Part shown: piece by piece, positions 18,990-27,824 of the stretch | How positions within the stretch are numbered: position 1 is the stretch's first letter | Layout: each line of letters opens with the position of its first letter | Assembly: GCF_008274805.1 (NCBI RefSeq) | Contig: NZ_CP022579.1 | Span: 248,001-312,000 of the forward strand | Origin: Oryzomicrobium terrae | GTDB taxonomy: Bacteria; Pseudomonadota; Gammaproteobacteria; Burkholderiales; Rhodocyclaceae | Direction: 5' to 3' | DNA: 64,000 bases | The notes under the pieces: model-generated | What the model saw: the letters and a program-made list of their open reading frames with translations, nothing else | What the model was told of the DNA's origin: nothing | Databases searched by the model: none | Translations under genes and position numbers: made by a program

Positions 18990-20683
18990 GGCCGGCCCTC
19001 TCTGCCTGTGGGCGCCTGCACTTCCAAGTAGCGCACGGTGGATTCCAGGGGCGCCAGGGAACGGCTGCGGATCGCGTCCAGCCATTGCGCCTTGCCGGCG
19101 CCGTCCCGGGTGAAGCGGATGCCCGACCCCCGGGAGGCGAGCACCGGGTAATCGCCCAGGGTGCGCAGGTCGGCGCCCAGGGCGCGAGCTTGTTCGCGCA
19201 GGCGGGCTTCGTCCTCGGCGCGGACGAAGATCAGTAGCCGGGGCGGGGCCAGGTCGCGGGCGTCCAGCGTACTGGTGTGGCGCAACGGGTGGCCGAGCAG
19301 GATCGGCAGCATGGCCGGCTGGGGGCCGTCGAACATCAGCACCGGCCGGTCGGCGGCCAGGGCGCGCACTGCGTCGGGCACGGCGTTGATGCCGAGGCGG
19401 GGGAAGAGCAGGCCGAAGAAGGCCAGCCACACCAGCGCCATGGCCGCCGCCATGGCGCGGGGATCGGCCCGCCAGGCGGCCCACAGCAGCAGCGCCAGGG
19501 GCGGCAGCAGCCAGCCCCAGCCGCCCAGGTGGAACCAGAAGGCGAAAGCGGCGAACACCCCGGCCATCAGCAGCACCAGCCCGGCGCCCAGGCGCAGCGC
19601 CCAGGCGGGGAAGCGCTCGCCCCGGGCCAGGGCGAAGCCGAGGATCAGGGCAAAGGGCACCAGGGAACCGACCAGGTAGCGGTCGAAGGTGTGGATGAAG
19701 CAGAACGGCAGCACGGTGAAGCCCGCCCACACCAGCAGCATGCGGGCCGGGCCGGGCTCGCGGCGCAGCCGCCAGACCAGGGCCAGCAGCACGAAGCTCC
19801 AGGGCAGGACGATCTGCAGGGCGCCGAGCAGGGTTTCCGGCGACGGAGTGAACAGCTGGCGGGCTTCCAGTTCTTCCTGCAGTTCGGCGGCGGCGGCCTC
19901 CGGGTAGCGCAGCCGCACGTAGATGAACCAGGGCAGGGCCAGGGCCAGGAACAGGCCCAGGGCGCCGGCGAGGGAGAACTTGCGCCGCCACAGGTCGGCC
20001 CAGGCCCACTGGCCCGAGAGCAGCAGGCCGAGCACGCCGGCGCCGCACACCACGGCAACGATCGGCCCCTTGAGCAGGAAGCCGGCGGCGAGCAGCACGG
20101 CGGCCAGCACCAGATCGCCGGCACGGCGCTCGTCCTTCCAGCGCACCAGGCCGAGGAAGGCCAGGGTGGACAGGGCGGCGGTGGGCACGTCGAGCATGAA
20201 GCGGCGCGACTCGCTGGCCAACCCCATCACCGTGAACAGCAGCACCGCGGCCCACAGGCCGGCCCCGGCGGAGCCGGTGAGGCGGCGCCCCAGGGCGGCG
20301 GTGGCGACCACCAGCAGGGCGGCGAACAGCACGGTGATGCCCCGGGCGGCGGGCAGGGAGGGGCCGAACACTTCGAAACTGGCACGGCCCAGCCAGTACA
20401 GCATGGGGGGCTTCTTGAGGCGCGGCTGGTCGTTGAGCACCGGCACCACCCAGGCGTCCTTCTCCATCATCTCCATGGGGGTGCGCAGGCCCAGGAAGTA
20501 TTCGTCCTTGCCGGTCAGGCCGGTGGGCTCCTGGATGCCGATGCCGAACACCACCAGGGCGGCGAGGAACAGGCCGAGCAGGGCCAGGGGCCAGCGCCGG
20601 GGAGGGGGGGAGAGGAAGGGCATGGGCGGGAAGAGGTCGGAGGCGGGGCCGGGGAAGCCGTCGCCCCGGGACGGGACGGTCAT
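18986..20683 (-). CDS. ArnT-like glycosyltransferase (GT83/PMT superfamily)
   Basis: Inner-membrane GT-C enzyme expected to move a sugar from an undecaprenyl-phosphate carrier onto lipid A or another envelope acceptor on the periplasmic side. The 565-residue protein has an N-terminal acidic motif TGKDEYFLGLRTPMEMME followed by VPVLNDQPRLKKPPMLYWL, closely matching the ArnT/PMT pattern. About 11-12 spans and a C-terminal soluble part follow. The ATG at 20683 is used; one 20 codons further in (20623) is possible. It is the first gene of the operon, and a good extended -10 promoter lies at 20720-20725. The acceptor and sugar cannot be told from the sequence. Confidence 0.85.
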   Translation of the reverse strand: MTVPSRGDGFPGPASDLFPPMPFLSPPPRRWPLALLGLFLAALVVFGIGIQEPTGLTGKDEYFLGLRTPMEMMEKDAWVVPVLNDQPRLKKPPMLYWLGRASFEVFGPSLPAARGITVLFAALLVVATAALGRRLTGSAGAGLWAAVLLFTVMGLASESRRFMLDVPTAALSTLAFLGLVRWKDERRAGDLVLAAVLLAAGFLLKGPIVAVVCGAGVLGLLLSGQWAWADLWRRKFSLAGALGLFLALALPWFIYVRLRYPEAAAAELQEELEARQLFTPSPETLLGALQIVLPWSFVLLALVWRLRREPGPARMLLVWAGFTVLPFCFIHTFDRYLVGSLVPFALILGFALARGERFPAWALRLGAGLVLLMAGVFAAFAFWFHLGGWGWLLPPLALLLWAAWRADPRAMAAAMALVWLAFFGLLFPRLGINAVPDAVRALAADRPVLMFDGPQPAMLPILLGHPLRHTSTLDARDLAPPRLLIFVRAEDEARLREQARALGADLRTLGDYPVLASRGSGIRFTRDGAGKAQWLDAIRSRSLAPLESTVRYLEVQAPTGREGRP

Positions 20684-20991
20684 GGGGGGCGGTGGAGCGC
20701 CCGGCCGGCAGTGGCGCGAATTATAGCAAGGGGCGCCGACCTGCCCCGGTTTCCCGGGCGGTTTCGCGGCGATAGTCGATTGGACGGTTGTCGGATGTCT
20801 GGCAGGAGGGGCGCCTGGAGACTGTCCCGCCGGTATTTCGGTCCTACGGCCCGACGGCCGCGTGGCTGGGCCTGCGCTCGGGCAACCAAGGCGTTGGGCC
20901 GGGGCAAGGCCTCGACCATCACGTTCATCCGGGCCCATACGGCCCCGCTCGCCCCGCGCTGCGCGGGGGCTCCCGCCCTGGCGGCGGGCTG
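20684..20991. other. 308-bp gap between the ArnT-like gene and tatD
   Basis: Contains the promoter of the glycosyltransferase operon (20720-20725, minus strand). I see no clear gene, terminator or repeat in the rest, which is GC-rich. Confidence 0.55.
20720..20725 (-). promoter_or_regulatory. Extended -10 promoter of the glycosyltransferase operon
   Basis: On the minus strand the sequence reads TTGCTATAAT, a perfect TATAAT preceded by TG, 37 bp upstream of the ATG at 20683. No good -35 is seen at 16-18 bp, which fits an extended -10 promoter. Confidence 0.6.
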
Positions 20992-22005
20992 TCAGGGCGT
21001 GGCGTAGGCGGCCAGTCCGGGCAGGGCGGCCCGGGCGTTGCCGCTGGTCAGGGCCGCCACCTCGTCCGGGTCGAGGCCGCGCAGCTCGCCGAGTACCGCG
21101 GCGATGGCCGCCAGATGGGCCGGTTCGTTGCGCTGGCGGGGGGCGAAGGCGGGGGGGATGTCCGGGGCGTCGGTCTCCAGCACCAAGGCGTCGCCCGGTA
21201 GGGTGGCGGCGAGGCGGCGGATGCGCTGGGAGCCGTCGTAGGTCAGGGTGCCGCCAAAGCCCAGGCGCAACCCCAGGTCGAGGAAGGCGTGGGCCTGCTG
21301 CTCGCTGCCGTTGAAGGCGTGGGCGATGCCGCCGGGGCTGCCGCCCTTGCCGAACACCTGGCGTAGGTACTTGAGCACCGTGTCCTGGGCGCGGCGGATG
21401 TGCAGGATCACCGGCAGGCCGAAATCCCGGGCCAGCTTGAGCTGGGCGAGGAAGAGGGCTTCCTGGCGGGCGCGCAGGTCGGGTGCCTGCAGTGCCGGGA
21501 CGAAGCCGTCCAAGCCGATCTCGCCCACGGCTACCGGCGGGTAGGGGCCGGCCAGGGCGGCTTCCAGCCGGGTGGCCAGGGTCGCCAGGTCGGCGTCGCT
21601 GGCCCCGGGCACGTAGAGGGGATGGATGCCGTAGGCCGGGGCGACGCACAGGCCGCCCAGGGGCGGCGGGGTATCCGGAGGGGGGGCGAATGCAGCAGGG
21701 GTGTCAGAGGACGGAGCACGGGGGCCGGCCGGCCCTGCGGGGAGCGGGGGGGAGGGGGGGGCGGTGCTGGGTGCGGCGGCTTCGGGCCGGGCGCCATCCT
21801 CCGGGACGGGGTATGGGGTGCTTCGGGTTCCCGGAAGAGGAGGAACTCCACGGGCCGCCAGGGCTTCCACTGCGGCGAAGTTGGCCACTTCCACCGCCGG
21901 CACCACCGCCAGGCGCACCCCGGCAGCTACCGCCCGGGCGGCCACGGCGTCCCGGTCCGGGTCGAACTCGGCGGCGTCCAGGTGACAGTGGGTGTCGATG
22001 AGCAT
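20992..22005 (-). CDS. tatD: TatD-family metal-dependent hydrolase with Pro-rich insertion
   Basis: TatD proteins are TIM-barrel metal-dependent DNases. The 337-residue protein keeps the ligands: THCH (His6, His8), GEIGLD (Glu162), LHIRRA (His202), IAHAFNG (His229) and ETDAPD (Asp279). Family members are usually about 255-270 residues. The extra length is a Pro/Ala/Ser-rich stretch at about residues 53-116, between the first strands and the conserved YGIHP segment. The reading frame is intact through the insertion. It stands alone between divergent-looking gaps, with a repeat copy directly upstream. Confidence 0.88.
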   Translation of the reverse strand: MLIDTHCHLDAAEFDPDRDAVAARAVAAGVRLAVVPAVEVANFAAVEALAARGVPPLPGTRSTPYPVPEDGARPEAAAPSTAPPSPPLPAGPAGPRAPSSDTPAAFAPPPDTPPPLGGLCVAPAYGIHPLYVPGASDADLATLATRLEAALAGPYPPVAVGEIGLDGFVPALQAPDLRARQEALFLAQLKLARDFGLPVILHIRRAQDTVLKYLRQVFGKGGSPGGIAHAFNGSEQQAHAFLDLGLRLGFGGTLTYDGSQRIRRLAATLPGDALVLETDAPDIPPAFAPRQRNEPAHLAAIAAVLGELRGLDPDEVAALTSGNARAALPGLAAYATP

Positions 22006-22009
22006 GGTG

Positions 22010-22105
22010 AAAGTCCGCGTCCCTATTGGGTTTCCGCGAGGTCGCCTTGGAGATCCGCGTGGTTATTGGCGTTGCTGGCAGGGGGTCTGGAGAGGCGCGC
22101 CCAGC
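22010..22105. repeat. Interspersed repeat region, copy C (degenerate)
   Basis: GAAAGTCCGCG at 22010-22020 is shared with the copy at 42191-42201. CTTGGAGATCCGCG...TATTGGCG and CTGGAGAGGCGCGCC resemble units seen at 15164, 32948 and 42268. The match is looser than in the other copies. It fills much of the 237-bp gap upstream of tatD. Confidence 0.4.
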
Positions 22106-22242
22106 CTAGGGTTTGTGGCGATGGTGCGCGGAGGCGGGGCCGGCACAGGGGTGTCGGCCCCGGGGCGTCTGCTGCCGCGCCATGGAGCGGGAAGCGCGGG
22201 CAAGGGGGCACGGACCTGGGGCCGCGGGTGCGGCCACCGGCC

Positions 22243-23052
22243 TCAACCCCTGCCGAAGCGGGCCGGGCGCTTTTCCAGAAAGGCCGCCAGACCCTCGGCG
22301 AAATCCGGAGTGGTGGCGCACTGGGCGAAGCTGGCCTGCTCCCGGGCGAGCTGCTCGGGCAGGCCGGTGGTGAGCGAGCGCTGCAGCAGGGCCCGAGTGT
22401 TGGCCAAAGCCTGGCGCGGACCGTCGGCGAGGCGCTTGGCCAGGGCCAGGGCTTCGTCGTGCACGGCGTCCTTGGCCACCACCCGGTTCACCAGGCCCCA
22501 GTCGAGGGCCTGGGCGGCGCCGAAGCGGTCGCCGAGCAGGGCGATTTCGGCGGCGCGCTTGGCTCCCACGAGGCGTGGCAGGGACCAGGTGGCGCCGCCG
22601 TCCGGGGAGATGCCGATGTGCCGGTAGGCCAGGGTGAAATAGGCGTCCTCGGCGGCCACCGCCAGGTCGCAGGCCATCATCAGCGACAGACCGAAGCCGG
22701 CGGCGGCGCCGCGCACCGCGGCCACCACGGGCTTGCCGCCTTCCTTGAGCAGCAGGGTGGTGGCGTGCACCTTGGCGATCAGATCCTCGAACAGGATGCG
22801 CAGATCGGCCTCGTTCAGGTGCAGCTGCTGGTGGAACCACTTCAGATCGCCGCCGGCCATGAAGTGGTCGCCGGCGCCGGTGATGACGATGGCTCCGACG
22901 TCCGGGTCGTCCAGGGCCGCCTGGGCGGCACGGCGCAGGTCGTCGATCATGGCCACGTTGAGGGCGTTCAGTGCTGCCGGACGGTTGAGGGTGAGCACGG
23001 CCACGCCGTCGGCGTGGCGGCTCAGTACAGCGGGTTCGCGGGTGTCGCTCAT
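22243..23052 (-). CDS. Enoyl-CoA hydratase/isomerase family protein
   Basis: Crotonase-fold enzyme of 269 residues. The oxyanion-hole segments are visible as GDHFMAGGDLKWF and VRGAAAGFGLSLMMACDLAVAA. The position of the first hydratase glutamate is not obviously conserved (the region reads LAYRHIGISPDGGATWSLPRLVG, with Asp in place of one usual Glu), so it may be an isomerase or a hydratase with a different substrate. The ATG at 23052 gives the normal N-terminus; the long in-frame extension upstream overlaps dadA and is not real. An 80-bp gap separates it from dadA. Confidence 0.85.
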   Translation of the reverse strand: MSDTREPAVLSRHADGVAVLTLNRPAALNALNVAMIDDLRRAAQAALDDPDVGAIVITGAGDHFMAGGDLKWFHQQLHLNEADLRILFEDLIAKVHATTLLLKEGGKPVVAAVRGAAAGFGLSLMMACDLAVAAEDAYFTLAYRHIGISPDGGATWSLPRLVGAKRAAEIALLGDRFGAAQALDWGLVNRVVAKDAVHDEALALAKRLADGPRQALANTRALLQRSLTTGLPEQLAREQASFAQCATTPDFAEGLAAFLEKRPARFGRG

Positions 23053-23132
23053 GGGGGTGGTGTCTCCGTTGTTGGAATTATCGGGTGGGGCGCACGTCGG
23101 CCCCGGTTCGGTGCGCTTGGGTTCGGGGGGGG

Positions 23133-24410
23133 TTAGGGGCGGGGCCGGCCGAGGAAGGGGAAGACCGGTTCCGGCGTCTTGCCCGAGACCAGGTCGGCCA
23201 GGGCGGCGGCGGAACCGCAGGACATGGTCCAGCCGAGGGTGCCGTGGCCGGTGTTGAGCCACAGGTTGGGCAGCGTGCTGCGGCCGATGATCGGCACGTT
23301 GGACGGGGTGGCCGGGCGCAGGCCGGTCCAGTACTGGGGCGGGCCGTCCAGTTCGAGGTGGGGGAAGAACTCCTTGGTGCGGCTGAGCAGGGCCTCGCAG
23401 CGCACTGGGTTGAGTTCCAGCCCGTAGCCGCCGAATTCGGCGGTACCGGCGACGCGCAGCCGGTTGCCGAGGCGGGAGAAGACCAGTTTGCGCTCGTCGT
23501 CGGTGAGGCTGACGGTGGGGGCGTGGGCTTCGCTGCCGGCCTTGATCGGCAGGGTGGCCGAATAGCCCTTGGCCGGGTAGATGGGCAGGTGCAGGCCGAG
23601 GGGGCGGGCCATCAGGGGGCTGTAGCTGCCCAGGGAGAGCACGTAGGCGTCGGCGGTAAGCAGTTCCGGGGCGCCGTCCGGGCCGCGCACCACCACGCCG
23701 GCCACTTGGCCGCCGGCGGTGGGGATTTGCTCGATGGTGGTGCCGTAGCGGAACTGCACGCCCCGGGCGGCGGCCCGGGCGGCCAGGGCCTGGGTGAATT
23801 TGTGGGCGTCGCCGGATTCGTCGGAGGGGGTCCAGTCGCCGCCCACCAGCCTGTGCCGCACGTCGGCCAGGGCGGGTTCGATGGCGATGCACTGATCCAC
23901 CGAGACGGGTTGGCGGTCCAGGCCCAGGTCGCGCATCGCCGCCGAGGCCTTGATCGCGGCATCGAACTCGCGGGGGTCGGTGAAGATGTGCAGGATGCCC
24001 CGCTCCAAGTGGTCGTACTGGAAGTCGGGACCCAACTCGGCGCGCAGGGCTTGCAGGGTGCGGCGGCTGTAGAGGGCGAGGTGGACGATGTCCACCATGT
24101 TGCGCCGGGTGCGCCCCGGGGTGCATTCGCGCAGGAAGCGCAGGCTCCAGTCGATCAGCTGCCGGTCGGCGCGCAGGTGGAAGAGTAGGGGGGAGTCTTC
24201 CCGACCCATCCAGGCCAGGGCCTTCAGCGGCGTGTGCGGGTTGGCCCAGGGTTCGGCGTGGCAGACCGAGATCTGGCCGCCGTTGGCGAAGGATGTCTCC
24301 AGCCCGGCGCCGGGCTGGCGATCGATGACCGTGACCTGATGACCGGCGGCCGCGAGAAACCAGGCGCTGGTGGTACCCACGACGCCGGCGCCGAGGACGA
24401 TGACCTGCAT
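23133..24410 (-). CDS. dadA: D-amino acid dehydrogenase
   Basis: FAD enzyme that deaminates D-amino acids such as D-alanine to the keto acid, passing electrons to the respiratory chain at the inner membrane. The 425-residue protein has the N-terminal FAD-binding motif VIVLGAGVVGTTSAWFLA and the DadA pattern ETSFANGGQIS. The C-terminal GLRPATPSNVPIIG and NTGHGTLGWTMSCGS segments are also typical. A strong GGAGG at 24416-24420 (minus strand) supports the ATG at 24410. Length is normal for DadA. Confidence 0.92.
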   Translation of the reverse strand: MQVIVLGAGVVGTTSAWFLAAAGHQVTVIDRQPGAGLETSFANGGQISVCHAEPWANPHTPLKALAWMGREDSPLLFHLRADRQLIDWSLRFLRECTPGRTRRNMVDIVHLALYSRRTLQALRAELGPDFQYDHLERGILHIFTDPREFDAAIKASAAMRDLGLDRQPVSVDQCIAIEPALADVRHRLVGGDWTPSDESGDAHKFTQALAARAAARGVQFRYGTTIEQIPTAGGQVAGVVVRGPDGAPELLTADAYVLSLGSYSPLMARPLGLHLPIYPAKGYSATLPIKAGSEAHAPTVSLTDDERKLVFSRLGNRLRVAGTAEFGGYGLELNPVRCEALLSRTKEFFPHLELDGPPQYWTGLRPATPSNVPIIGRSTLPNLWLNTGHGTLGWTMSCGSAAALADLVSGKTPEPVFPFLGRPRP

Positions 24411-24503
24411 GGAAACCTCCTTACGAACACGCCGTAGCGCAAGGGGGAATCTTAACGGGAAGTGGGCCGGCCGGGGCGACCGGTGTGGCGCGCCCGGTCG
24501 TGT

Positions 24504-26837
24504 TCAGTGCTTGACGTAGGGCGAGAAGGGGGCGGTGGTGTGGGGGTCGTCCCCGTCCCGTTCGCGGATGATGCGGATCACTTCGGGGATGTGGCGCAGG
24601 CCGCGCATCACTGCCGCCAGATGCACCCGGTGGGAAACCAGAATGGTGAAGTGGATCGAGGTGTACAACCCGCCGCCGCTTTCTTCCATGCTGACGTTTT
24701 CGATGTTCGAGCCGGCTTCGGCGATCTCGGTGGCGATCTTGGCCAGCACGCCGCGCTGGTGCTGGGCCTCGACCCGGATCGGCACGGCGAACAGCTTGCC
24801 CGGCTGGGCGGCCCATTCGACGTCGATCCATTTCTGCGGTTCGAGGCGGCGCGACTTGCGGATGACCGGGCAGTCGTGGGTGTGGATTTCCAGCCCCTGG
24901 CCCTTGCGGATCGAGCCGACGATGGGGTCGCCCGGGATGGGGCGGCAGCAGGTGGCGAAGGTCACCGCCATGCCTTCGGTGCCGTGGATGACGATCGGTC
25001 CGGGGCGCAGGGTGTCGCCGCCGGCGGCGTTCTCTTCCCGGGACATCAGGCGGCGTGCCACCACCGAGGCCAGGCGCTTGCCCAGGCCGATGTCGGCGTA
25101 GATGTCCTTGATCGGCTTGTTGCCCGATTCGCGCATCAACTCGTCCCAGGCCGCGGCGGGTACGTCGGCGGGCTCGATGCCGAGGGATTTGAGCTCCTGG
25201 TTGAGCAGGCGCTCGCCCAGGGCGGCGGATTCCTCGTTCTGCTGGGTCTTGAGGAAGTGGCGGATCTTGCTGCGCGCCCGCCCGGTTTTGACGTAGGACA
25301 GCCAGGCCGGGTTGGGGTTGGCGTGGGCGGCGGTGACGATTTCCAGCTGGTCGCCGTTCTGCAGCTCGGTGCGCAGGGGGGCCAGCTCGTAGTTGATCTT
25401 GGCTGCGACGCAGCGGTTGCCGATGTCGGTGTGCACCGCGTAGGCGAAGTCCACCGCGGTGGCGCCCTTGGGCAGGGTGAGGATCTTGCCCTTGGGGGTG
25501 AACACGTACACCTCGTCGGGGAACAGGTCGATCTTGACGTGCTCGTAGAACTCGGCCGAATCGCCGGCGGTGTTCTGCAATTCAAGCAGGGACTGCAGCC
25601 ACTTGTGCGTCTGGTTTTGCAGTTCGGCGCTGCTGCCGTCGGCTTCTTCCTTGTACAGCCAGTGGGAGGCGACGCCTTCCTGGGCCAGGTGGTGCATTTC
25701 CTCGGTGCGGATCTGCACCTCGATGGGGGTGCCGTAAGGACCGATCAGGGTGGTGTGCAGCGATTGGTAGCCGTTGGCCTTGGGGATGGCGATGTAGTCC
25801 TTGAACTTGCCCGGCAGGGGCTTGTACAGGCTGTGCAGGGCGCCCAGGGCCAGGTAGCAGGTGGATACGTCGGCAACCACGACGCGGAACCCGTAGATGT
25901 CGAGCACCTGGGAGAACGTCAGGCGCTTCTCGACCATCTTCTTGTAGATCGAGTACAGGCTCTTTTCGCGGCCGAACACCTGGGCCTCGATGTGGCGATC
26001 CTTCATGCGTTCCTGGATACCGTCGAGGATGCGGGTGAGCAGTTCGCGCCGGTTGCCACGGGCCGCCTTGACCGCCTTCTTCAGCACGTTGAACCGCATC
26101 GGATGCAGGTTCATGAAGGACAGGTCCTGCAACTCCCGGTAGACCTTGTTCAGCCCCAGCCGGTTGGCGATCGGGGCATAGATTTCCAGGGTCTCGTTGG
26201 CGATGCGGCGGCGCTTGTCCGGGCGCATGCTGCCGAGGGTCTGCATGTTGTGCAGGCGGTCGGTGAGCTTGATCAGGATGACCCGGATGTCCCGGGCCAT
26301 GGCCAGCAGCATCTTGCGGAAGTTTTCCGCCTGGGCTTCCTGATAGGAGGAGAACTCGATCTTGTCGAGCTTGGACAGGCCGTCCACCAGATCCGCCACC
26401 GGCTTGCCGAAGCGCTCGGTCAGCTCGGCCTTGGAGGCGCCGGTGTCCTCCAGCACGTCGTGGAGCAGGGCCGCCATGATGGCGGTGGCGTCGAGCCGCC
26501 ATTCGGCTACGGCCCCGGCCACGGCCAGGGGGTGGGTGATGTAGGGCTCGCCGGAAATGCGGCGTTGGCTGCGGTGGGCCGCCTCGGCGTAGGCGAAGGC
26601 GTCTTCGACCCGGGCGATGTCCTCGGCCTTCAGGTAGTCGAGGCTGTCGATGAAGACCTGGTAGGCCGGATCGTCGAGGGGAAACGGGGGGTAGGTCTTT
26701 TCCGCCGGCGGCGTGCTGACCGGCGCTCCCAGGGGGCGATGCGGGGCGCCGCCGACCGGGGCCTCCGCCGGCCCCGGCGGGGCGGCGGGAACGGATGCGG
26801 GGGATGCAGGGGGCGAGGGGATGGTGGGGGTGTCCAT
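24504..26837 (-). CDS. spoT: Bifunctional (p)ppGpp synthetase/hydrolase SpoT
   Basis: Makes and degrades the stringent-response alarmone. The 777-residue protein has an HD hydrolase domain with intact HDVLEDT (His126, Asp127, Glu130) and LTDRLHNMQT. The synthetase domain shows IYGFRVVV and YIAIPKANGYQSLHTTL; TGS and C-terminal ACT domains follow. The intact HD motif marks it as SpoT/Rel rather than RelA. The first 48 residues are a Pro/Ala-rich extension not usual in the family. The ATG at 26837 is chosen over 26861. It lies 41 bp after rpoZ, the classic gmk-rpoZ-spoT order. Confidence 0.95.
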   Translation of the reverse strand: MDTPTIPSPPASPASVPAAPPGPAEAPVGGAPHRPLGAPVSTPPAEKTYPPFPLDDPAYQVFIDSLDYLKAEDIARVEDAFAYAEAAHRSQRRISGEPYITHPLAVAGAVAEWRLDATAIMAALLHDVLEDTGASKAELTERFGKPVADLVDGLSKLDKIEFSSYQEAQAENFRKMLLAMARDIRVILIKLTDRLHNMQTLGSMRPDKRRRIANETLEIYAPIANRLGLNKVYRELQDLSFMNLHPMRFNVLKKAVKAARGNRRELLTRILDGIQERMKDRHIEAQVFGREKSLYSIYKKMVEKRLTFSQVLDIYGFRVVVADVSTCYLALGALHSLYKPLPGKFKDYIAIPKANGYQSLHTTLIGPYGTPIEVQIRTEEMHHLAQEGVASHWLYKEEADGSSAELQNQTHKWLQSLLELQNTAGDSAEFYEHVKIDLFPDEVYVFTPKGKILTLPKGATAVDFAYAVHTDIGNRCVAAKINYELAPLRTELQNGDQLEIVTAAHANPNPAWLSYVKTGRARSKIRHFLKTQQNEESAALGERLLNQELKSLGIEPADVPAAAWDELMRESGNKPIKDIYADIGLGKRLASVVARRLMSREENAAGGDTLRPGPIVIHGTEGMAVTFATCCRPIPGDPIVGSIRKGQGLEIHTHDCPVIRKSRRLEPQKWIDVEWAAQPGKLFAVPIRVEAQHQRGVLAKIATEIAEAGSNIENVSMEESGGGLYTSIHFTILVSHRVHLAAVMRGLRHIPEVIRIIRERDGDDPHTTAPFSPYVKH

Positions 26838-26878
26838 GATCCGGCCTCTCGCCCTGGGCATCCGGGGGCTACTTGGAG

Positions 26879-27085
26879 TTAGGCCTGGCCGCGGTTGAGG
26901 ACTTCGGCGCCGACCTTGCCTTCGGCGATTTCACGCAGGGCGATGACCGTCGGCTTGTCCTTGTCTTCGTCCACCATGGGGGTGGCACCGTTGGCGACCT
27001 GGCGGGCGCGGTAGGTGGCGGCCAGGGTCATCTGGAAACGGTTGGGGATGCGCGCGAGGCAGTCGTCGACGGTGATGCGGGCCAT
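26879..27085 (-). CDS. rpoZ: RNA polymerase omega subunit
   Basis: Small subunit that aids RNA polymerase assembly and forms part of a ppGpp site in proteobacteria. The 68-residue protein begins [19 protein letters not shown], the usual omega N-terminus. An in-frame start 24 codons upstream (27157) would overlap the gmk stop and is rejected. AGGAAA lies just before the ATG at 27085. It sits between gmk and spoT. Confidence 0.96.
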   Translation of the reverse strand: MARITVDDCLARIPNRFQMTLAATYRARQVANGATPMVDEDKDKPTVIALREIAEGKVGAEVLNRGQA

Positions 27086-27153
27086 GAGGATTTCCTGAGA
27101 AATTGGGAAAAAAGAAGGTAAAAGCGGCGAAAAGTCGAAAAAATCGAGTTTGC

Positions 27154-27786
27154 TCAACTTTCCAGCAGGCTGGCGAACAGGTCGCCGTGGCGGGCGACCT
27201 GGCGGCCGTTGGTCAGCCGGGCAGCGCGAACCACCGCGGCCAGGTCGGCAAAAGCCACCTGCAACTCATTGTTAATAATAACATAGTCAAACTCTCCTAC
27301 ATGGCGCATCTCGTCCCGGGCAGCGGCCAGGCGGCGAGCGATCACTTCGCTCGAATCCGTGCCCCGGCCGGTCAGCCGCCGCGCCAACTCGGCCGTGGAC
27401 GGTGGCAGGATGAAGATGCCGACGCAGCCCGGAAAGAGGCGGCGCACCTGCTGGGCGCCCTGCCAGTCGATTTCCAGCAACACGTCGCGCCCCGCAGCGA
27501 TTTCCTGCTCGATCCACACGCGCGACGTGCCGTAGTAGTTGCCGTGCACCTCGGCCCATTCGAGAAACTCCTTGCGTTCGATCATGGCCTGGAAGGTCGG
27601 CACGTCGACGAAGTGGTAGGCCTTGCCGTTCTCCTCGCCCGGCCGGGGTGCCCGGGTGGTGTAAGAGATCGACAGGTGGATGCCGGGATCGTTCTCCAGC
27701 AGCAGGCGGGTCAGGGTGGTCTTGCCGGCCCCGGAAGGGGCGGCGACGACGAACAGGGTGCCGGGGGTCGAGGCGGAGCCGTTCAT
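27154..27786 (-). CDS. gmk: Guanylate kinase
   Basis: Phosphorylates GMP to GDP. The 210-residue protein shows the P-loop [11 protein letters not shown], the GMP-binding [11 protein letters not shown] and [15 protein letters not shown], and the lid region with [12 protein letters not shown]. The ATG at 27786 gives the normal N-terminus; the in-frame extension to 27921 overlaps the DsrE-like gene. It is first in gmk-rpoZ-spoT order, with a 68-bp gap before rpoZ. Confidence 0.96.
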   Translation of the reverse strand: MNGSASTPGTLFVVAAPSGAGKTTLTRLLLENDPGIHLSISYTTRAPRPGEENGKAYHFVDVPTFQAMIERKEFLEWAEVHGNYYGTSRVWIEQEIAAGRDVLLEIDWQGAQQVRRLFPGCVGIFILPPSTAELARRLTGRGTDSSEVIARRLAAARDEMRHVGEFDYVIINNELQVAFADLAAVVRAARLTNGRQVARHGDLFASLLES

Positions 27787-27824
27787 GGCTGCAGGGTTCT
27801 CCAGAGAAGAGGTGGCCGGGAGGA

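Noticed and set aside
18990-20255. Long N-terminal extension of the sialidase-like gene
   Set aside because: The extension overlaps the ArnT-like gene in another frame and has no family features; the GTG at 18989 with a 4-bp overlap is the sensible start.
24462-26882. 806-codon open frame antisense to spoT
   Set aside because: spoT is unambiguous on the other strand; the antisense product is low-complexity Gly/Val/Gln/His.
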